44,803 bases of DNA from Hyphomicrobiales bacterium (GTDB lineage Bacteria; Pseudomonadota; Alphaproteobacteria; Rhizobiales; Xanthobacteraceae): positions 1 to 44,803 of the forward strand of contig JACESF010000029.1 in the NCBI GenBank assembly GCA_013911975.1, in the 5' to 3' direction. A model generated the notes under the pieces. That model was not told the origin of the DNA and ran no database searches. It was given only the letters and a program-made list of their open reading frames with translations. Below are positions 19,740-29,693 of the stretch, one piece after another. Each line of letters starts with the position of its first letter. Positions within the stretch are counted from its first letter, which is position 1. The position numbers were made by a program, and so were the translations under genes.

Positions 19740-21935
19740 CTAATGCAGGTGATCGGGAAGGAGCGTCGCCTGCTCCGCCGGCATGGGCCGTCCCAGAAGG
19801 AAGCCCTGGGCAAAGTCGCAGCCCGCCGCGCGCACGAGGTCGAGGACGCCGGGCGTCTCCACCCCTTCGGCCACCACCGTCATGCCCAGCGTGTGGGCCA
19901 GTTCCACCAGGACCTGGACGATGCGCCGGCTGCGCTCGTCCTTCTCCAGCTCGAAGACGAACGAGCGGTCCATCTTGATGACGTCCGCCGGCAGGCCCTG
20001 GAGATAGCTGAGGCTGGAATAGCCCGTGCCGAAATCGTCGATGGCGATGCCGCAGCCCATGTTGCGCAAATCCTGCAGCATCCGCCCGGCGAGGGTCGGA
20101 TGGGACAGGATGGCGCTTTCGGTCAGCTCGAACCGCATCTGGGTGCCCGGCAGGCCGTTGCGCTCCAGGATCCCGGCAATCCGGGACACGAGGTCGGGCG
20201 CGGCCAGCTGCACTGCCGACAGGTTCACCGAGACATAGCGGGGCGGCAGGCCCATGGCGCGGCGCTGCCGGTTCCAGTGGGCGCAGGCCCGGGAGGCCTT
20301 GTCGAGGATCGCCTCGCCCAGCCGGTCGGCAAGTCCGGCGGCCTCCGCCAGGGGGATGAATTCGGAGGGCGGCACGGTCTCGTGCACGGGGTGGCGCCAG
20401 CGCGCCAGGGCCTCGAACCCGACGATGCGGCCCGACGCGATGTCGCGGATCGGCTGGAAGACCGGAAACAGCGCATCCGAACGCTGGAGCAGCACCTCGC
20501 GCAGGCTGTTCTCCAGATCGAGCTGGTGCTGGTGGTGGGCGCGCAGGGATTCGCTGAACAGGCGCGCGCCCAGCCCCTCCCAGCGCGAGGCCAGTTCCGC
20601 GTCGCGCAGCAGCGTGTCCACCGGGCCGCCGCCCTTGGCGATGCCGATCCGCCCCTGCACGTAGAACCGCCGCCCCTCGGTCTCCACCGGCGCCTGGATG
20701 GCTTCCGCCACGAGGCCGCCGATGGCCTTCAGCGTCTCCTCGCAGGGCACAACGGCGGCGAACTCGCTTTCGCCCGTGCGCGCCAGATGGACGCCCGCCG
20801 GCATCAGGGCCGCGAAGCGCTGCGCCAGGGCCTTCAGGATGGGATCGACGAACACGTCTCCAAGGCTGGCGGACAGCAGCGCGAGGTCCGGCAGGCGCAG
20901 GACCACGGCGCCCAGAAGGCCGCTGTCGGGGCCGGCGGTTCGGCGCAGCAGGCCGGCCCGGTTGGGCAGGCCGGTCACCGCATCCTCGAACGCCAGCCGC
21001 TCCAGCGCCGCCCGCGAAGCGACCCGGTCCGAAATGTCGCGCAGATAGGCCGTGAACAGGCGGCGGGCGCCGCCGCGGATTTCCGTCACGGTCAGTTCCA
21101 GCGGGAAGATCTCCCCACTGGCCCGCAGCCCCTGCGTCTCCACCCGCTGCCCCAGCAGGCGCGGCTTTCCCCCGGCGAGGTAGGATTCCAGCCCGTCGCG
21201 GTGGGAATTCTGGTGATGGCTGGGAATGACCGTCTCGCCCAGGGACCGGCCGATCACGTCGGCCCGCGCAAGGCCGAACATGCGCTCGGCGGCGGGGTTG
21301 AACTCGATGATCAGCCCCGCCTCGTCGATGGAGATGATGCCGTCGAGGGCGGCCGTGAGCATGGCGGTGCGCGAGGCTTCCACCATCTGCTGCTCGGCGC
21401 GCGACCAGGTCTCGAAATGGGCGATGATGCCGGCGATCGCCTGAAGCGCGGCGCGCTCGGCCGGGGACCATTGGTGCGCCCGGTCCGGCAGGCTCACGCA
21501 CAGATGGCCCCACCACCGCCCGTCCACCATGACCGGGACGGTGAGGAAGCGGATGATGCCGTTGGTGCGGAAATAGGTGCCGAGATAGCCGGGCAGGTCG
21601 TCGCCGATGCCCTCGATCATCTCGCCGCGCGTGCGCCGGGCGGCCCAGTCGCGCTGCGTCTCGTCCGCCTGGGCGGGTCGGACGGAGGGATGCACCGTGT
21701 CGGTCAGCAAGGCGAGGCCGGGGCGCGCCCAGTCGATGCGGCAGGAGACGGCGAGGCCCACGTCGCGGGCCTCATGAACACGGAACAGCGCGACCCGGTC
21801 GTAGCCCCGCGCCCCGGCCAGGGCCGCGAACAGCGGCGGCAGGGCATCGATCCAGTCGCGGCGCGTGCCGATGTCCCCAATGAAGCCATTGAGGACACGC
21901 AGCATATGTTCGGGCCAGTCTCCCTCGGCGGCCAC
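19740..21935 (-). CDS. GAF-PAS-GGDEF-EAL protein, predicted cyclic-di-GMP phosphodiesterase
   Basis: The 731-residue protein is probably a soluble c-di-GMP phosphodiesterase. A GAF domain (about 20-175) is followed by PAS (190-305), a degenerate GGDEF domain (315-465) and an EAL domain (480-725). The GGDEF signature has become GESEF (388-392), so cyclase activity is not expected, though GTP binding could persist. The EAL site looks complete: E508 in FEALARW, N571 in NLS, E603 in ELTES, DDFGTG at 633-638, K654 in IKMDR, E690 in AEGVET and Q710. Translation appears to start at GTG 21935 with GCGAGG nearby; an ATG at 21905 is the alternative. It lies between ntrC (80 bases upstream) and ntrY, an unusual neighbour for the nitrogen regulators. 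Confidence 0.93.
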   Translation of the reverse strand: MAAEGDWPEHMLRVLNGFIGDIGTRRDWIDALPPLFAALAGARGYDRVALFRVHEARDVGLAVSCRIDWARPGLALLTDTVHPSVRPAQADETQRDWAARRTRGEMIEGIGDDLPGYLGTYFRTNGIIRFLTVPVMVDGRWWGHLCVSLPDRAHQWSPAERAALQAIAGIIAHFETWSRAEQQMVEASRTAMLTAALDGIISIDEAGLIIEFNPAAERMFGLARADVIGRSLGETVIPSHHQNSHRDGLESYLAGGKPRLLGQRVETQGLRASGEIFPLELTVTEIRGGARRLFTAYLRDISDRVASRAALERLAFEDAVTGLPNRAGLLRRTAGPDSGLLGAVVLRLPDLALLSASLGDVFVDPILKALAQRFAALMPAGVHLARTGESEFAAVVPCEETLKAIGGLVAEAIQAPVETEGRRFYVQGRIGIAKGGGPVDTLLRDAELASRWEGLGARLFSESLRAHHQHQLDLENSLREVLLQRSDALFPVFQPIRDIASGRIVGFEALARWRHPVHETVPPSEFIPLAEAAGLADRLGEAILDKASRACAHWNRQRRAMGLPPRYVSVNLSAVQLAAPDLVSRIAGILERNGLPGTQMRFELTESAILSHPTLAGRMLQDLRNMGCGIAIDDFGTGYSSLSYLQGLPADVIKMDRSFVFELEKDERSRRIVQVLVELAHTLGMTVVAEGVETPGVLDLVRAAGCDFAQGFLLGRPMPAEQATLLPDHLH

Positions 21936-22015
21936 AACCAGACCTCGCAGATGTCACGCATAAGATTATGCGCGTGTCCGCGAAATCGGCAATCTCAAGC
22001 GATGCCGTTATCCCG

Positions 22016-23458
22016 TCACCGGTTGGTACGGATCACCTGGATGTCGAGGTCGCGGATTTTCTTGCGCAGCGTGTTCCGATTCAGTCCAAGGAGTTCTGCC
22101 GCCTTGATTTGGTTCCCGCGCGTCGCCGCGAGCGCCGCCGAAAGCAGCGGATATTCCACGTCCCGAAGGATGCGGTGATAGAGGCCGGGCGGGGGAAGGT
22201 CCTCGCCGAAACCGCCGAAATACGCGTTGAGATGGCGCTCCACCGAGGCGCCGAGCGTGGCGTCGGCGGGGCTGTCCTCGGACAGGGAGTTCGGCGCGGG
22301 CTCGGACAGCTCGGCCTCGATGATTCCCAGCGAGATGATGTCCTGCGGATAGAGCGCCGCGAGGCGCCGCACCAGATTCTCCAGCTCGCGCACATTGCCC
22401 GGCCAGCGGTAGCGCTTCAGCCGGTCGAGGGCAGCGGCGTCGATCTGCTTGGCGGGCAGTCCCTCCCGCTCCGCCTGGAGGAAGAAGTGGCGCACCAGGT
22501 CCGGCACGTCCTCCGCCCGCTCGCGCAGGGGCGGCAGGCGCAGCGGCACCACGTTGAGGCGGAAGAACAGGTCCTCGCGGAACAGGCCCTGCTGGATCAG
22601 CGTGCGCAGATCCTTGTTGGTGGCGGCGATGATGCGCACGTCGGTCTTGATGGGCGTGCGCCCGCCCACCGTCGTGTATTCGCCCTGCTGGAGCACGCGC
22701 AGGAGGCGGGTCTGCGCCTCCATGGGCATGTCGCCGATCTCGTCCAGGAACAGCGTGCCGCCCTCGGCCTGCTCGAAGCGGCCGGGATTGCGCGTGGTGG
22801 CGCCGGTGAAGGAGCCCTTCTCGTGGCCGAACAGCTCGCTCTCGATGAGGTCGCGGGGGATGGCCGCCATGTTGATGGCCACGAACGGCCCCGAGCGGCG
22901 CTTGCCGTAATCGTGCAGCGCGCGGGCCACCAGTTCCTTGCCGGTGCCGCTCTCGCCCGCGATCATCACGGTGAGGTCGGTCTGCATGAGGCGGGCGAGC
23001 AGGCGGTAGATCTCCTGCATGGCGGGGGAGCGGCCCACCAGCGGGATATTGTCCTGGTCCTCCCCGCCATGGCCGCGCGCATCCGCCTTCTTCGGCTCCG
23101 CGAGGGCGCGGCCGACGATGGAGATCAGCTCCTTCAGGTCGAAGGGCTTCGGCAGATATTCATAGGCCCCGCGCTCGGAGGCGCGGATGGCGGTCATGAA
23201 GGTGTTCTGCGCGCTCATGACGATGACCGGCAGGTCCGGCCGCGCCTTCTTGATGCGGGGCAGGAGGTCGAACGCGTTCTCGTCGGGCATCACCACGTCG
23301 GTGATGACGAGATCGCCGTCCCCCTGGCTGACCCATCGCCACAAGGTGGCCGCGTTGCCGCAGGAGCGCACCTCGTAACCCGCCCGGGAGAGCGCCTGGT
23401 TGAGCACGGTGCGGATGGCTGCGTCGTCGTCGGCGACCAGGATGCTTCCTGTCGGCAT
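22016..23458 (-). CDS. ntrC: Nitrogen regulation response regulator NtrC
   Basis: The 480-residue sigma-54 activator switches on nitrogen-scavenging genes when phosphorylated by NtrB. The receiver has Asp54 in VITDVVMP and Lys104 in LPKPF. The AAA+ domain begins [14 protein letters not shown] (168-181). The sigma-54 contact loop GSFTGA is at 215-220, a functional variant of GAFTGA. Walker B is [13 protein letters not shown]. The C-terminal Fis helix-turn-helix reads [21 protein letters not shown]. The ATG at 23458 follows ntrB by 7 bases; the frame extends further upstream only through ntrB coding sequence. In contrast to NtrX here, the sigma-54 loop is present. Confidence 0.97.
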   Translation of the reverse strand: MPTGSILVADDDAAIRTVLNQALSRAGYEVRSCGNAATLWRWVSQGDGDLVITDVVMPDENAFDLLPRIKKARPDLPVIVMSAQNTFMTAIRASERGAYEYLPKPFDLKELISIVGRALAEPKKADARGHGGEDQDNIPLVGRSPAMQEIYRLLARLMQTDLTVMIAGESGTGKELVARALHDYGKRRSGPFVAINMAAIPRDLIESELFGHEKGSFTGATTRNPGRFEQAEGGTLFLDEIGDMPMEAQTRLLRVLQQGEYTTVGGRTPIKTDVRIIAATNKDLRTLIQQGLFREDLFFRLNVVPLRLPPLRERAEDVPDLVRHFFLQAEREGLPAKQIDAAALDRLKRYRWPGNVRELENLVRRLAALYPQDIISLGIIEAELSEPAPNSLSEDSPADATLGASVERHLNAYFGGFGEDLPPPGLYHRILRDVEYPLLSAALAATRGNQIKAAELLGLNRNTLRKKIRDLDIQVIRTNR

Positions 23459-23465
23459 GGATCCC

Positions 23466-24593
23466 TCAGTTGTCTTCGGCGGAGGCGCGCTTGCCGCGAT
23501 ACATGGGCAGGAGCACCCGGAAGGTGGTTCGACGGGGCTGGCTGTCGCATTCGATGATGCCGCCATGGTCCCCGATGATCTTGGCGACCAATGCAAGGCC
23601 GAGGCCAGTTCCGGTCGGCTTGGTGGTGACGAAGGGGTCGAACAGGTGGGGGAGCAGGTCCTCCGGCACGCCCTTGCCGTTGTCCTTCACGCAGAATTCC
23701 AGCGGCAGGCTGACCCGGCTGGAGGTGCCCGGCACGGTGAGCCGCACGCCAGGGCGGAAGGCGGTGGTGAGCTGGATCTCGCCGTCCGTGTCGCCGTCGA
23801 TGGCTTCCGCCGCATTCTTCACCAGATTGAGGAACACCTGGATGAGCTGGTCGCGGTTGGCGAAGACCGGCGGCAGGGAGGGATCGTACTCCTCCACGAA
23901 GCGCACATGCCGCGCGAAGCCCGAGGCCGCGAGCGTGCGCACATGCTCCAGAACCGCGTGGATGTTCACCGGCTCGCGCTCCACCGGGCGCTCGTCGGAG
24001 AACACCTCCATGCGGTCCACCAGCTTCACGATGCGGTCCGCCTCGTCGCAGATGAGGCGGGTGAGCGCCCGGTCCTCGTCGCCGGCGGACTGTTCCAGCA
24101 ATTGCGCCGCGCCGCGGATGCCGGAGAGCGGGTTCTTGATCTCGTGCGCCAGCATGGAGGCGAGCGCGCTCACCGAGCGGGCGGCACCGCGATGGGTGAG
24201 CTGGCGGTCCATCTTGTCGGCGATGGTGCGCTCCTGGAGCATCACCACCACATGGCCCGGCTTCTCGGCCACGGGCGCCACATGGATGTCCACCACCCGC
24301 TCGGTGCCGTTGCGCGGGGTGCCGAGGTCCACCCGGTACTCATTCACCGCCGCGCCGCGCGCCCGCACCTGATCGATGAGGCCCAGGAGCGGGGTGCCGA
24401 ACGGCACGAATTCGGCGAAGGCGCGCCGCCGCAGCACCGGAAGGCTCACCTCGAAGAAGGCTTCGGCGGCGACGTTCGCGTCCACGATCTGGCCGGTCTC
24501 CGAGAGGGTGAGCACCGGATGGGGCACCGCGTCCAGGATGGCGCGGGTCAGGTTCGCCTCCGGCTCGGGACGCCGCTTCGTGTCCGCCTTCAT
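23466..24593 (-). CDS. ntrB: Nitrogen regulation sensor kinase NtrB
   Basis: The 375-residue cytosolic kinase senses nitrogen status through PII protein and phosphorylates NtrC. A PAS domain (about 15-120, [20 protein letters not shown]) precedes the HisKA segment with the phosphoacceptor in [19 protein letters not shown]. The ATP lobe has [33 protein letters not shown] and [18 protein letters not shown]. The start ATG at 24593 overlaps the dusB stop in ATGA, so dusB and ntrB are translationally coupled. The ending (GKRASAEDN) is the short variable tail usual for NtrB. Confidence 0.97.
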   Translation of the reverse strand: MKADTKRRPEPEANLTRAILDAVPHPVLTLSETGQIVDANVAAEAFFEVSLPVLRRRAFAEFVPFGTPLLGLIDQVRARGAAVNEYRVDLGTPRNGTERVVDIHVAPVAEKPGHVVVMLQERTIADKMDRQLTHRGAARSVSALASMLAHEIKNPLSGIRGAAQLLEQSAGDEDRALTRLICDEADRIVKLVDRMEVFSDERPVEREPVNIHAVLEHVRTLAASGFARHVRFVEEYDPSLPPVFANRDQLIQVFLNLVKNAAEAIDGDTDGEIQLTTAFRPGVRLTVPGTSSRVSLPLEFCVKDNGKGVPEDLLPHLFDPFVTTKPTGTGLGLALVAKIIGDHGGIIECDSQPRRTTFRVLLPMYRGKRASAEDN

Positions 24594-25642
24594 GCCGCGG
24601 CCCTCCAATTGAGTTCGTCGAACGCCGCCCGGATGCCCGCCCGGACGGTTTCCGGTTCCTCGCACGTCAGCAGGCGGGCGCGCCAGGCGGCGGGCCAGCC
24701 GGACGGCGCGGCGGCATCAAGGGCGGCGGCTTCAAGGGTCCAGCCCACATGCTTGCGCGCCTGGCGCACGCCCAGCACCGTGCCGTAGAGCGAGAGCCAC
24801 CCGTCATACAGTTCCAGCAGCATGTCGCGCTGGTCGTCCAGGCTCGGAGGCGCGGGCACGCGCCCGGTGGCGAGGAAGCGCGCCACATGGCCGGGAAACC
24901 AGGGACGGCCCTGCGCGCCGCGGCCGATCATGACGCCGTCCGCGCCGGACGCAGCGAGCATGGCGGGCGCATCGCGGGCATCGACGAGGTCGCCATTGGC
25001 CACCACCGGGATGGACACCGCCTCGCGCACGGCGCGGATGGCAGCCCAGTCGGCGCGGCCCTTGTAGAACTGGCAGCGGGTGCGGCCATGCACCGTGATC
25101 AGGGCGAATCCCGCCTGTTCCGCGAGGCGCGCGAGGACAGGGGCGGTGGGGGCGCCCTCCTCCCAGCCGAGCCGGGTCTTCACCGTGACCGGCAGCGACA
25201 CGGCGGCGCGCACCGCCTCCAGGATGCGCGCGGCCAGCGGCAGGTCCCGCAGCAGGGCGGCCCCGGCGGCGCCCGTGGTCACGCGCTTGGCGGGGCAGCC
25301 CATATTGATGTCGATGATGTCGGCGCCCTCGGCCTCCGCCATGCGGGCGGCCTCGGCCATCCAATGGGGATCGTTGCCGGCAAGCTGGACCGCGTGCAGG
25401 GGCGCGCCCGCGCGCTCGGCCCGCAGGGTCATCTCGGCATGCCCGCTCAGCAGGGCCTCGCTCGCCACCATCTCGGAAATCACGAGGCCCGCGCCGTGAC
25501 GCACGGCCATGCGCCGGACCGGGGCATCGGTGATGCCGGCCATGGGCGCGAGCAGGACCGGATTGGCCAGCTCATGCGGGCCGATGCGGAGCGGCCGGAG
25601 GGAAGACGCGGTATTTTCGTGCACAGAAATTAGGCCACCCAT
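24590..25642 (-). CDS. dusB: tRNA-dihydrouridine synthase DusB (NifR3)
   Basis: The 350-residue flavoenzyme reduces uridine in the tRNA D-loop using NADPH. The FMN site begins [16 protein letters not shown], the catalytic cysteine is in [16 protein letters not shown], and TVKTRLGWE and [17 protein letters not shown] are the expected substrate and FMN contacts; [16 protein letters not shown] completes the barrel. The ATG at 25642 has TAGGCAG seven bases before it; the frame also opens at 25681, without support. This gene was historically called nifR3 because it is the first cistron of the ntrBC operon. It is divergent from ispDF, with about 200 bases of shared promoter region. Confidence 0.95.
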   Translation of the reverse strand: MGGLISVHENTASSLRPLRIGPHELANPVLLAPMAGITDAPVRRMAVRHGAGLVISEMVASEALLSGHAEMTLRAERAGAPLHAVQLAGNDPHWMAEAARMAEAEGADIIDINMGCPAKRVTTGAAGAALLRDLPLAARILEAVRAAVSLPVTVKTRLGWEEGAPTAPVLARLAEQAGFALITVHGRTRCQFYKGRADWAAIRAVREAVSIPVVANGDLVDARDAPAMLAASGADGVMIGRGAQGRPWFPGHVARFLATGRVPAPPSLDDQRDMLLELYDGWLSLYGTVLGVRQARKHVGWTLEAAALDAAAPSGWPAAWRARLLTCEEPETVRAGIRAAFDELNWRAAA

Positions 25643-25840
25643 GATCTGCCTACATTCTAGACATTCATTCTGCCCGCGCAAGGGCAGTCTGACCGATCCC
25701 TAATCGCACCGTTCCGGGACGCCCAAAGCCGCGCCATTGCACAGGCCGCGCCTTCGGAAAGGCCTCTGGGGCGGCTTGCCCCTTGCGGTGGGCGTGCGCC
25801 CGCGCTTCAAGGATCGCGGAACAATGACGGACCTTGATCG

Positions 25841-27022
25841 ATGCTGTGTGCGGCAATCGTGGTGGCAGCAGGGCGCGGCAGCCGCATCGGCGGTGCCCTG
25901 CCCAAGCAATATCACCGCGTGGGCGGCCAGAGCGTGCTCCGCCGCACCCTGTCCGCGCTCTGTGCCCATCCGGGAATCAGTGCGGTGCAGGTGGTGATTC
26001 ATCCCGACGACGCGGCGCTCTATGGCCCGGCGGCGGAGGGCCTGGAAAAGCTCCTGCCCCCCGTGGACGGCGGCGCGGACCGGCAGGCCTCGGTGCGCGC
26101 GGGCCTGGAAGCGCTCGCCGCCCTCGCCCCGGATGTGGTGCTGGTGCACGATGGCGCGCGCCCTTTCCTGTCGGACGCGCTGATCGCGCGGGCCATCGAC
26201 GCCGGGACGCGGCACGGCGCGGCGGTGCCGGGCCTGCCGGTGGTGGATACGGTGAAGCAGGTGGATGCGGCGGGCTTCGTGGGCGCGACGCCGGACCGGG
26301 CGATGCTGCGGGCGGTGCAGACCCCCCAGGCGTTTCGGTACGAGTTGCTGCGCGCGGCCCATGCGGCGGCGCTGGCGGCGGGCCGGTCGGGATTGACCGA
26401 CGACGCCGCACTGATGGAACTGGCCGGTCATCCGGTCCTGGTGTTTGAAGGCGAGGCAGAGAACGTGAAGCTGACCCATCCCGCCGACATGGCGCGCGCC
26501 GACGCCGCGCTGTCGCCCCGTCTCGACGACATCCGCACCGGCACCGGCTTCGACGTGCATGCCTTCGGCGAGGGCGACCATGTGATGCTGGGCGGGGTCG
26601 CCCTGCCCTTCTCGCGCGGCCTCGACGGGCATTCGGACGCGGACGTGGGGCTGCATGCCCTGACCGACGCCGTGCTCGGCGCCTTGTGCGACGGCGATAT
26701 CGGCGCGCATTTCCCGCCCAGCGATCCGCAATGGAAGGGCGCCACCTCTGACCGCTTCCTCGCCTTCGCGGTGGACCGGGTGCGGGCGCGCGGCGGCGTC
26801 GTCGCCCATCTGGACCTCACGCTCATCTGCGAGGCCCCCAAGGTGGGGCCGCACCGTGACGCCATCCGCACGCGCATCGGCGAGATCACGGGCCTGCCCG
26901 TGAGCCGCATCAGCGTGAAGGCCACCACAACCGAGCGGCTCGGCTTCGCCGGACGCCGGGAAGGCATCGCCGCCATGGCCTCCGCCACCATCCGCCTGCC
27001 CGAGGAGGACGACCCGTCATGA
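25841..27022 (+). CDS. ispDF: Bifunctional IspD/IspF of the methylerythritol phosphate pathway
   Basis: The 393-residue fusion carries two non-consecutive steps of isoprenoid synthesis. Residues 1-225 are IspD, the cytidylyltransferase, with [20 protein letters not shown] at the nucleotide site and [10 protein letters not shown]. Residues 232-393 are IspF, the cyclodiphosphate synthase. IspF shows [11 protein letters not shown] (metal ligands Asp238, His240), [17 protein letters not shown] (third metal ligand) and [11 protein letters not shown] near the end. The fused form is typical of alpha- and epsilonproteobacteria. The start ATG at 25841 has no strong ribosome site, but IspD similarity begins at once. 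The stop overlaps the next gene in ATGA. Its product feeds ubiquinone and polyprenyl carriers. Confidence 0.97.
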   Translation: MLCAAIVVAAGRGSRIGGALPKQYHRVGGQSVLRRTLSALCAHPGISAVQVVIHPDDAALYGPAAEGLEKLLPPVDGGADRQASVRAGLEALAALAPDVVLVHDGARPFLSDALIARAIDAGTRHGAAVPGLPVVDTVKQVDAAGFVGATPDRAMLRAVQTPQAFRYELLRAAHAAALAAGRSGLTDDAALMELAGHPVLVFEGEAENVKLTHPADMARADAALSPRLDDIRTGTGFDVHAFGEGDHVMLGGVALPFSRGLDGHSDADVGLHALTDAVLGALCDGDIGAHFPPSDPQWKGATSDRFLAFAVDRVRARGGVVAHLDLTLICEAPKVGPHRDAIRTRIGEITGLPVSRISVKATTTERLGFAGRREGIAAMASATIRLPEEDDPS

Positions 27023-27516
27023 TCGACCCGACGCTTTACGCCCAGGCCGAAACCGTCCTCGCCCAGTGCCGGGCGGCGGGCCTCACCATCGCCACCGCCG
27101 AATCCTGCACGGGCGGCCTCGTGGCGGGCGCGCTCACCGCCATACCCGGCTCGTCGGACGTGCTGGATCGCGGCTTCGTCACCTATTCCAACGCCGCCAA
27201 GACTGCGATGCTGAATGTGTCCGAGGCGACGCTCGCCACCTATGGCGCGGTCAGTGAACAGACCGCGCGGGAGATGGCGCTGGGGGCGCTTTCGGCCGCC
27301 GGAACGGGCCTTGCGGTCTCCATCACCGGCGTCGCCGGGCCGGGCGGCGGCTCGATGGAAAAGCCCGTTGGCCTCGTCCATTTCGCCTGCGCGCGCAGCG
27401 ATGGGCAATTGGTGGGCCGGGAAATGCGCTTCGGCCCCCTGGAGCGCGACGAGATCCGCCGCAAATCGGTGGGCGTGGCGCTGGACATGCTGGGCGAGAT
27501 GGCACGGCTGGGCTGA
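27019..27516 (+). CDS. pncC: CinA-type nicotinamide-nucleotide amidohydrolase
   Basis: The 165-residue protein is the stand-alone CinA C-terminal domain, which in characterised members deamidates NMN to NaMN for NAD recycling. [20 protein letters not shown] contains the catalytic Ser and the conserved [20 protein letters not shown] supplies the Tyr-Ser pair, and [20 protein letters not shown] is the hallmark glycine-rich loop. The N-terminal molybdopterin-like half of full CinA is absent, as in many proteobacteria. It overlaps ispDF by 4 bases and is translationally coupled. In this order it commonly follows ispDF in alphaproteobacteria. Confidence 0.94.
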   Translation: MIDPTLYAQAETVLAQCRAAGLTIATAESCTGGLVAGALTAIPGSSDVLDRGFVTYSNAAKTAMLNVSEATLATYGAVSEQTAREMALGALSAAGTGLAVSITGVAGPGGGSMEKPVGLVHFACARSDGQLVGREMRFGPLERDEIRRKSVGVALDMLGEMARLG

Positions 27517-27587
27517 AGCCCGGCCGCAGCATTCTATGGCACCGGGATACCAACTGGCGGTTGCTGGACAATCGGCCGGAAGGGCTC

Positions 27588-27603
27588 ATTCTGGATACAG
27601 AAT
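27588..27603. promoter_or_regulatory. Perfect palindrome before the small peptide gene
   Basis: ATTCTG-GATA-CAGAAT is a 6+4+6 inverted repeat ending 21 bases before the ATG of the small peptide gene and about 70 bases after the cinA-type gene. The ATACAG half-site is of a kind bound by GntR-family repressors, but the regulator is not in the window. It could also be a hairpin in the mRNA leader. Confidence 0.45.
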
Positions 27604-27624
27604 AGTCCGTTGAAAGCGGCCATC

Positions 27625-27813
27625 ATGGACGAGTCCCCCCTTCCCGCCACACAAGCCGTTGTGCCGCCGGGGCCGGCGACGCGCCGGCCCGCCGAGGCCG
27701 CGCGCCGCCCGTGGCGCGCGCCTGCCCTGATCGAAGTGTCGATCGCGAGCCTGACCCGCAACAATCCGGACGTGGGCGGAGACGGCCTGGGCTTCGGCTC
27801 GACCCTCTCCTGA
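27625..27813 (+). CDS. Small peptide resembling an orphan RiPP/lasso precursor
   Basis: This 62-residue product has a Pro/Ala-rich N-terminal half, then PWRAPALIEVSIASLT at 29-44 and the tail RNNPDVGGDGLGFGSTLS. The W-x-x-P-x-L segment followed nine residues later by Thr resembles the leader rule of lasso peptides (Y-x2-P-x-L...T-x). With Thr44 at position -2 the core would begin at Asn46, with Asp53 as residue 8, the right place for a macrolactam ring. Gly-rich tails ending in S are frequent in orphan precursors of Hyphomicrobiales. No lasso cyclase or protease gene is in the window. An in-frame TTG at 27610 could add 5 residues. Function is not proven; a short unrelated peptide is possible. 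Confidence 0.5.
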   Translation: MDESPLPATQAVVPPGPATRRPAEAARRPWRAPALIEVSIASLTRNNPDVGGDGLGFGSTLS

Positions 27814-27822
27814 CCCCTGTCC

Positions 27823-28845
27823 TCACTTGATGGTTTCGGCCGCCTTCTTCACGAAGGTGGGGTCGAAGGTCTTCGACAGGTCGATCTTCGCGGCCTTCAG
27901 CTCGGGATCGAACTCCACCAGCATGTCGAGGGCGTTCTTCATGCCGCTCTCGGGGATGATGCCGGTGAGCGAATAGGTGGGCTTCGACGCCTTCACGGCG
28001 GCCACATAGAGCGCGCTGTCGCCCAGCAGATAGTCTTCCGGCACCACCTTCGCCACGTCCTCGGGGGTCGCGGTCTTCAGCCATTGGAGCGCCTTGTAGA
28101 AGGCGTTGGTGAGCTTCTGGGTGGTGATCGGATTCTCCTTCACGAAGTCCGACTTCATGTAGAGCACCGCCGCCGGGTTCTGGCCGCCGAAGATCTTCTC
28201 GTTGCCTTCCACCGTGCGCGAATCCGCCAGAACCACCACGTCGCCGTCGCTCTGCAGCTTGGTGATGACCGGGTCGAGGTTCGACATGGCGTCGATCTCG
28301 CCGCGCTTCATCTGCGCCACCGCCGAGGCGCCGCCGCCGACCCCCACGAAGGCCACGTCGTCCGGCTTCAGGCCGTTCTTGGCCAGGAGGAAGTTGACGA
28401 AGAAGTTGGTGGAGGAGCCGGGCGCCGTCACGCCGATCTTGGCGCCCTTCAGGTCCTTGATGGCCTTGTACTTCTCGGCCTTGTCCTTGGCCACCACGAG
28501 GACGATGCCGGGATAGCGGCCCAGCTCGATGACCGAGACGATGTCCTGCCCCTTGGCCTGCATGCGGATGGTGTGCTCGTAGGCCCCCGTCACCACGTCG
28601 ATGGAGCCGCCGATAAGGGCCTGGAGCGACTTCGCGCCGCCGCCGAAATCGTTGATGGTGACGTCGAGGCCCTGTTCCTTGAAGTAGCCGTTCCGCTCCG
28701 CGATGGTGAGCGGAAGATAATAGAGCAGCGGCTTGCCGCCGACGCCGAGGGTGAGCTTGGGCTTCTCGGCCTGCTGCGCGGCGGCGGGCGCGACGCAGAG
28801 CAATCCGGCCAGCGCCACGAGCGCGGCCTTCGCGAACGATGTCAT
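27823..28845 (-). CDS. ABC transporter substrate-binding protein (nitrate/sulfonate/taurine type)
   Basis: The 340-residue periplasmic protein captures the substrate of the importer encoded upstream. A signal peptide occupies residues 1-23 (AALVALAGLLCVAPAAA, cleaved before QQAEKP). The mature part has the SsuA/TauA-NMT1 pattern: YYLPLTIAERNGYFKEQGLDV, GGGAKSLQALIGGSIDVVTG and LKGAKIGVTAPGSSTNFFVN. Substrate cannot be read from sequence; sulfonates, nitrate, pyrimidines or small aromatic acids are all known for this family. AGGAGGACG precedes the ATG at 28845. The gene converges on the small peptide gene with 9 bases between stops and is the last of a three-gene operon. Confidence 0.9.
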   Translation of the reverse strand: MTSFAKAALVALAGLLCVAPAAAQQAEKPKLTLGVGGKPLLYYLPLTIAERNGYFKEQGLDVTINDFGGGAKSLQALIGGSIDVVTGAYEHTIRMQAKGQDIVSVIELGRYPGIVLVVAKDKAEKYKAIKDLKGAKIGVTAPGSSTNFFVNFLLAKNGLKPDDVAFVGVGGGASAVAQMKRGEIDAMSNLDPVITKLQSDGDVVVLADSRTVEGNEKIFGGQNPAAVLYMKSDFVKENPITTQKLTNAFYKALQWLKTATPEDVAKVVPEDYLLGDSALYVAAVKASKPTYSLTGIIPESGMKNALDMLVEFDPELKAAKIDLSKTFDPTFVKKAAETIK

Positions 28846-28883
28846 GGGCGTCCTCCTGTTATGGGGCCGGTTGGTCCGGCCGG

Positions 28884-29693
28884 TCATGTGTGTCCGGCGG
28901 CGGATGTGGGCCGCCAGACGGTCAATCGCTTCTCGATGGCCGTGACCACCGCGTCGATGAGGATGACGAAGATCGCCAGAACCAGCATGCCGGAGAACAC
29001 GCCCGTTACGTCGAACACGCCTTCCGCCTGGTGGATGCGATAGCCGAGCCCCGCCGCCGAGCCGAGATATTCCCCCACCACCGCGCCCACCAGCGCGAAG
29101 CCGACCGCCGTGTGGAGCGACGAGAACATCCAGGTGAGCGCCGAGGGCCAGTAGACGTGGCGCATCAACTGGCGCTCGCTCATGCCCAGCATGCGCGCAT
29201 TGGCGAGCACGGTGGGGCTCACCTCCTTCACGCCCTGGTAGACGTTGAAGAAGACGATGAAGAACACCAGCGTCACGCCCAGCGCCACCTTGGACCAGAT
29301 GCCGAGACCCAGCCACAGCGCGAAGATGGGCGCCAGCACCACGCGCGGCAGCGCGTTCGCCATCTTCACATAGGGATCGAACACCGCCGCCAGCATCTGC
29401 TTGCGGGCGAACCAGAAGCCCACCAGCACCCCGCCCGCCGCGCCGATGGCGAAAGCGAGCGCCGTCTCCAGCAGGGTGATGCCCAGGTGGTACCAGATGA
29501 CCCCGGTATAGAAGTCCTTCCAGGTGCGCTCGAACACCGCGAGCGGGGTCGAGAAGAAGAAGGGATCCAGCGGATAGAAGGCTTTCTGGGAGACGATCCC
29601 GGCGGGAATCTTCACGGTGGAGCCGAAATGCCAGACGGCGATGAGCGCCACCGCCACCAGCACCTGGAGGAACAGGAGCCGCGCGCGCTTCAT
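28884..29693 (-). CDS. ABC transporter permease (SsuC/TauC type)
   Basis: The 269-residue inner-membrane permease has about six membrane segments, for example LLFLQVLVAVALIAVW and VALGVTLVFFIVFFNVY. The EAA loop that docks the ATPase appears as ANARMLGMSERQLMRHVYWPSAL. Length and pattern fit the BPD_transp_1 family. The ATG at 29693 overlaps the ATPase stop in ATGA, and the binding-protein gene follows after 38 bases with its own strong ribosome site, as expected for a subunit needed in excess. A hydrophobic amphipathic part near residues 40-60 is unusually aromatic (FYPLDPFFFSTP). Confidence 0.93.
   Translation of the reverse strand: MKRARLLFLQVLVAVALIAVWHFGSTVKIPAGIVSQKAFYPLDPFFFSTPLAVFERTWKDFYTGVIWYHLGITLLETALAFAIGAAGGVLVGFWFARKQMLAAVFDPYVKMANALPRVVLAPIFALWLGLGIWSKVALGVTLVFFIVFFNVYQGVKEVSPTVLANARMLGMSERQLMRHVYWPSALTWMFSSLHTAVGFALVGAVVGEYLGSAAGLGYRIHQAEGVFDVTGVFSGMLVLAIFVILIDAVVTAIEKRLTVWRPTSAAGHT

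Noticed and set aside
17196..22178. A plus-strand open frame of about 1660 residues opposite ntrX, ntrY and the EAL gene
   Set aside because: It is the antisense shadow of high-GC genes; composition is His/Arg/Gly-rich with no domain, and the minus-strand genes have complete motifs.
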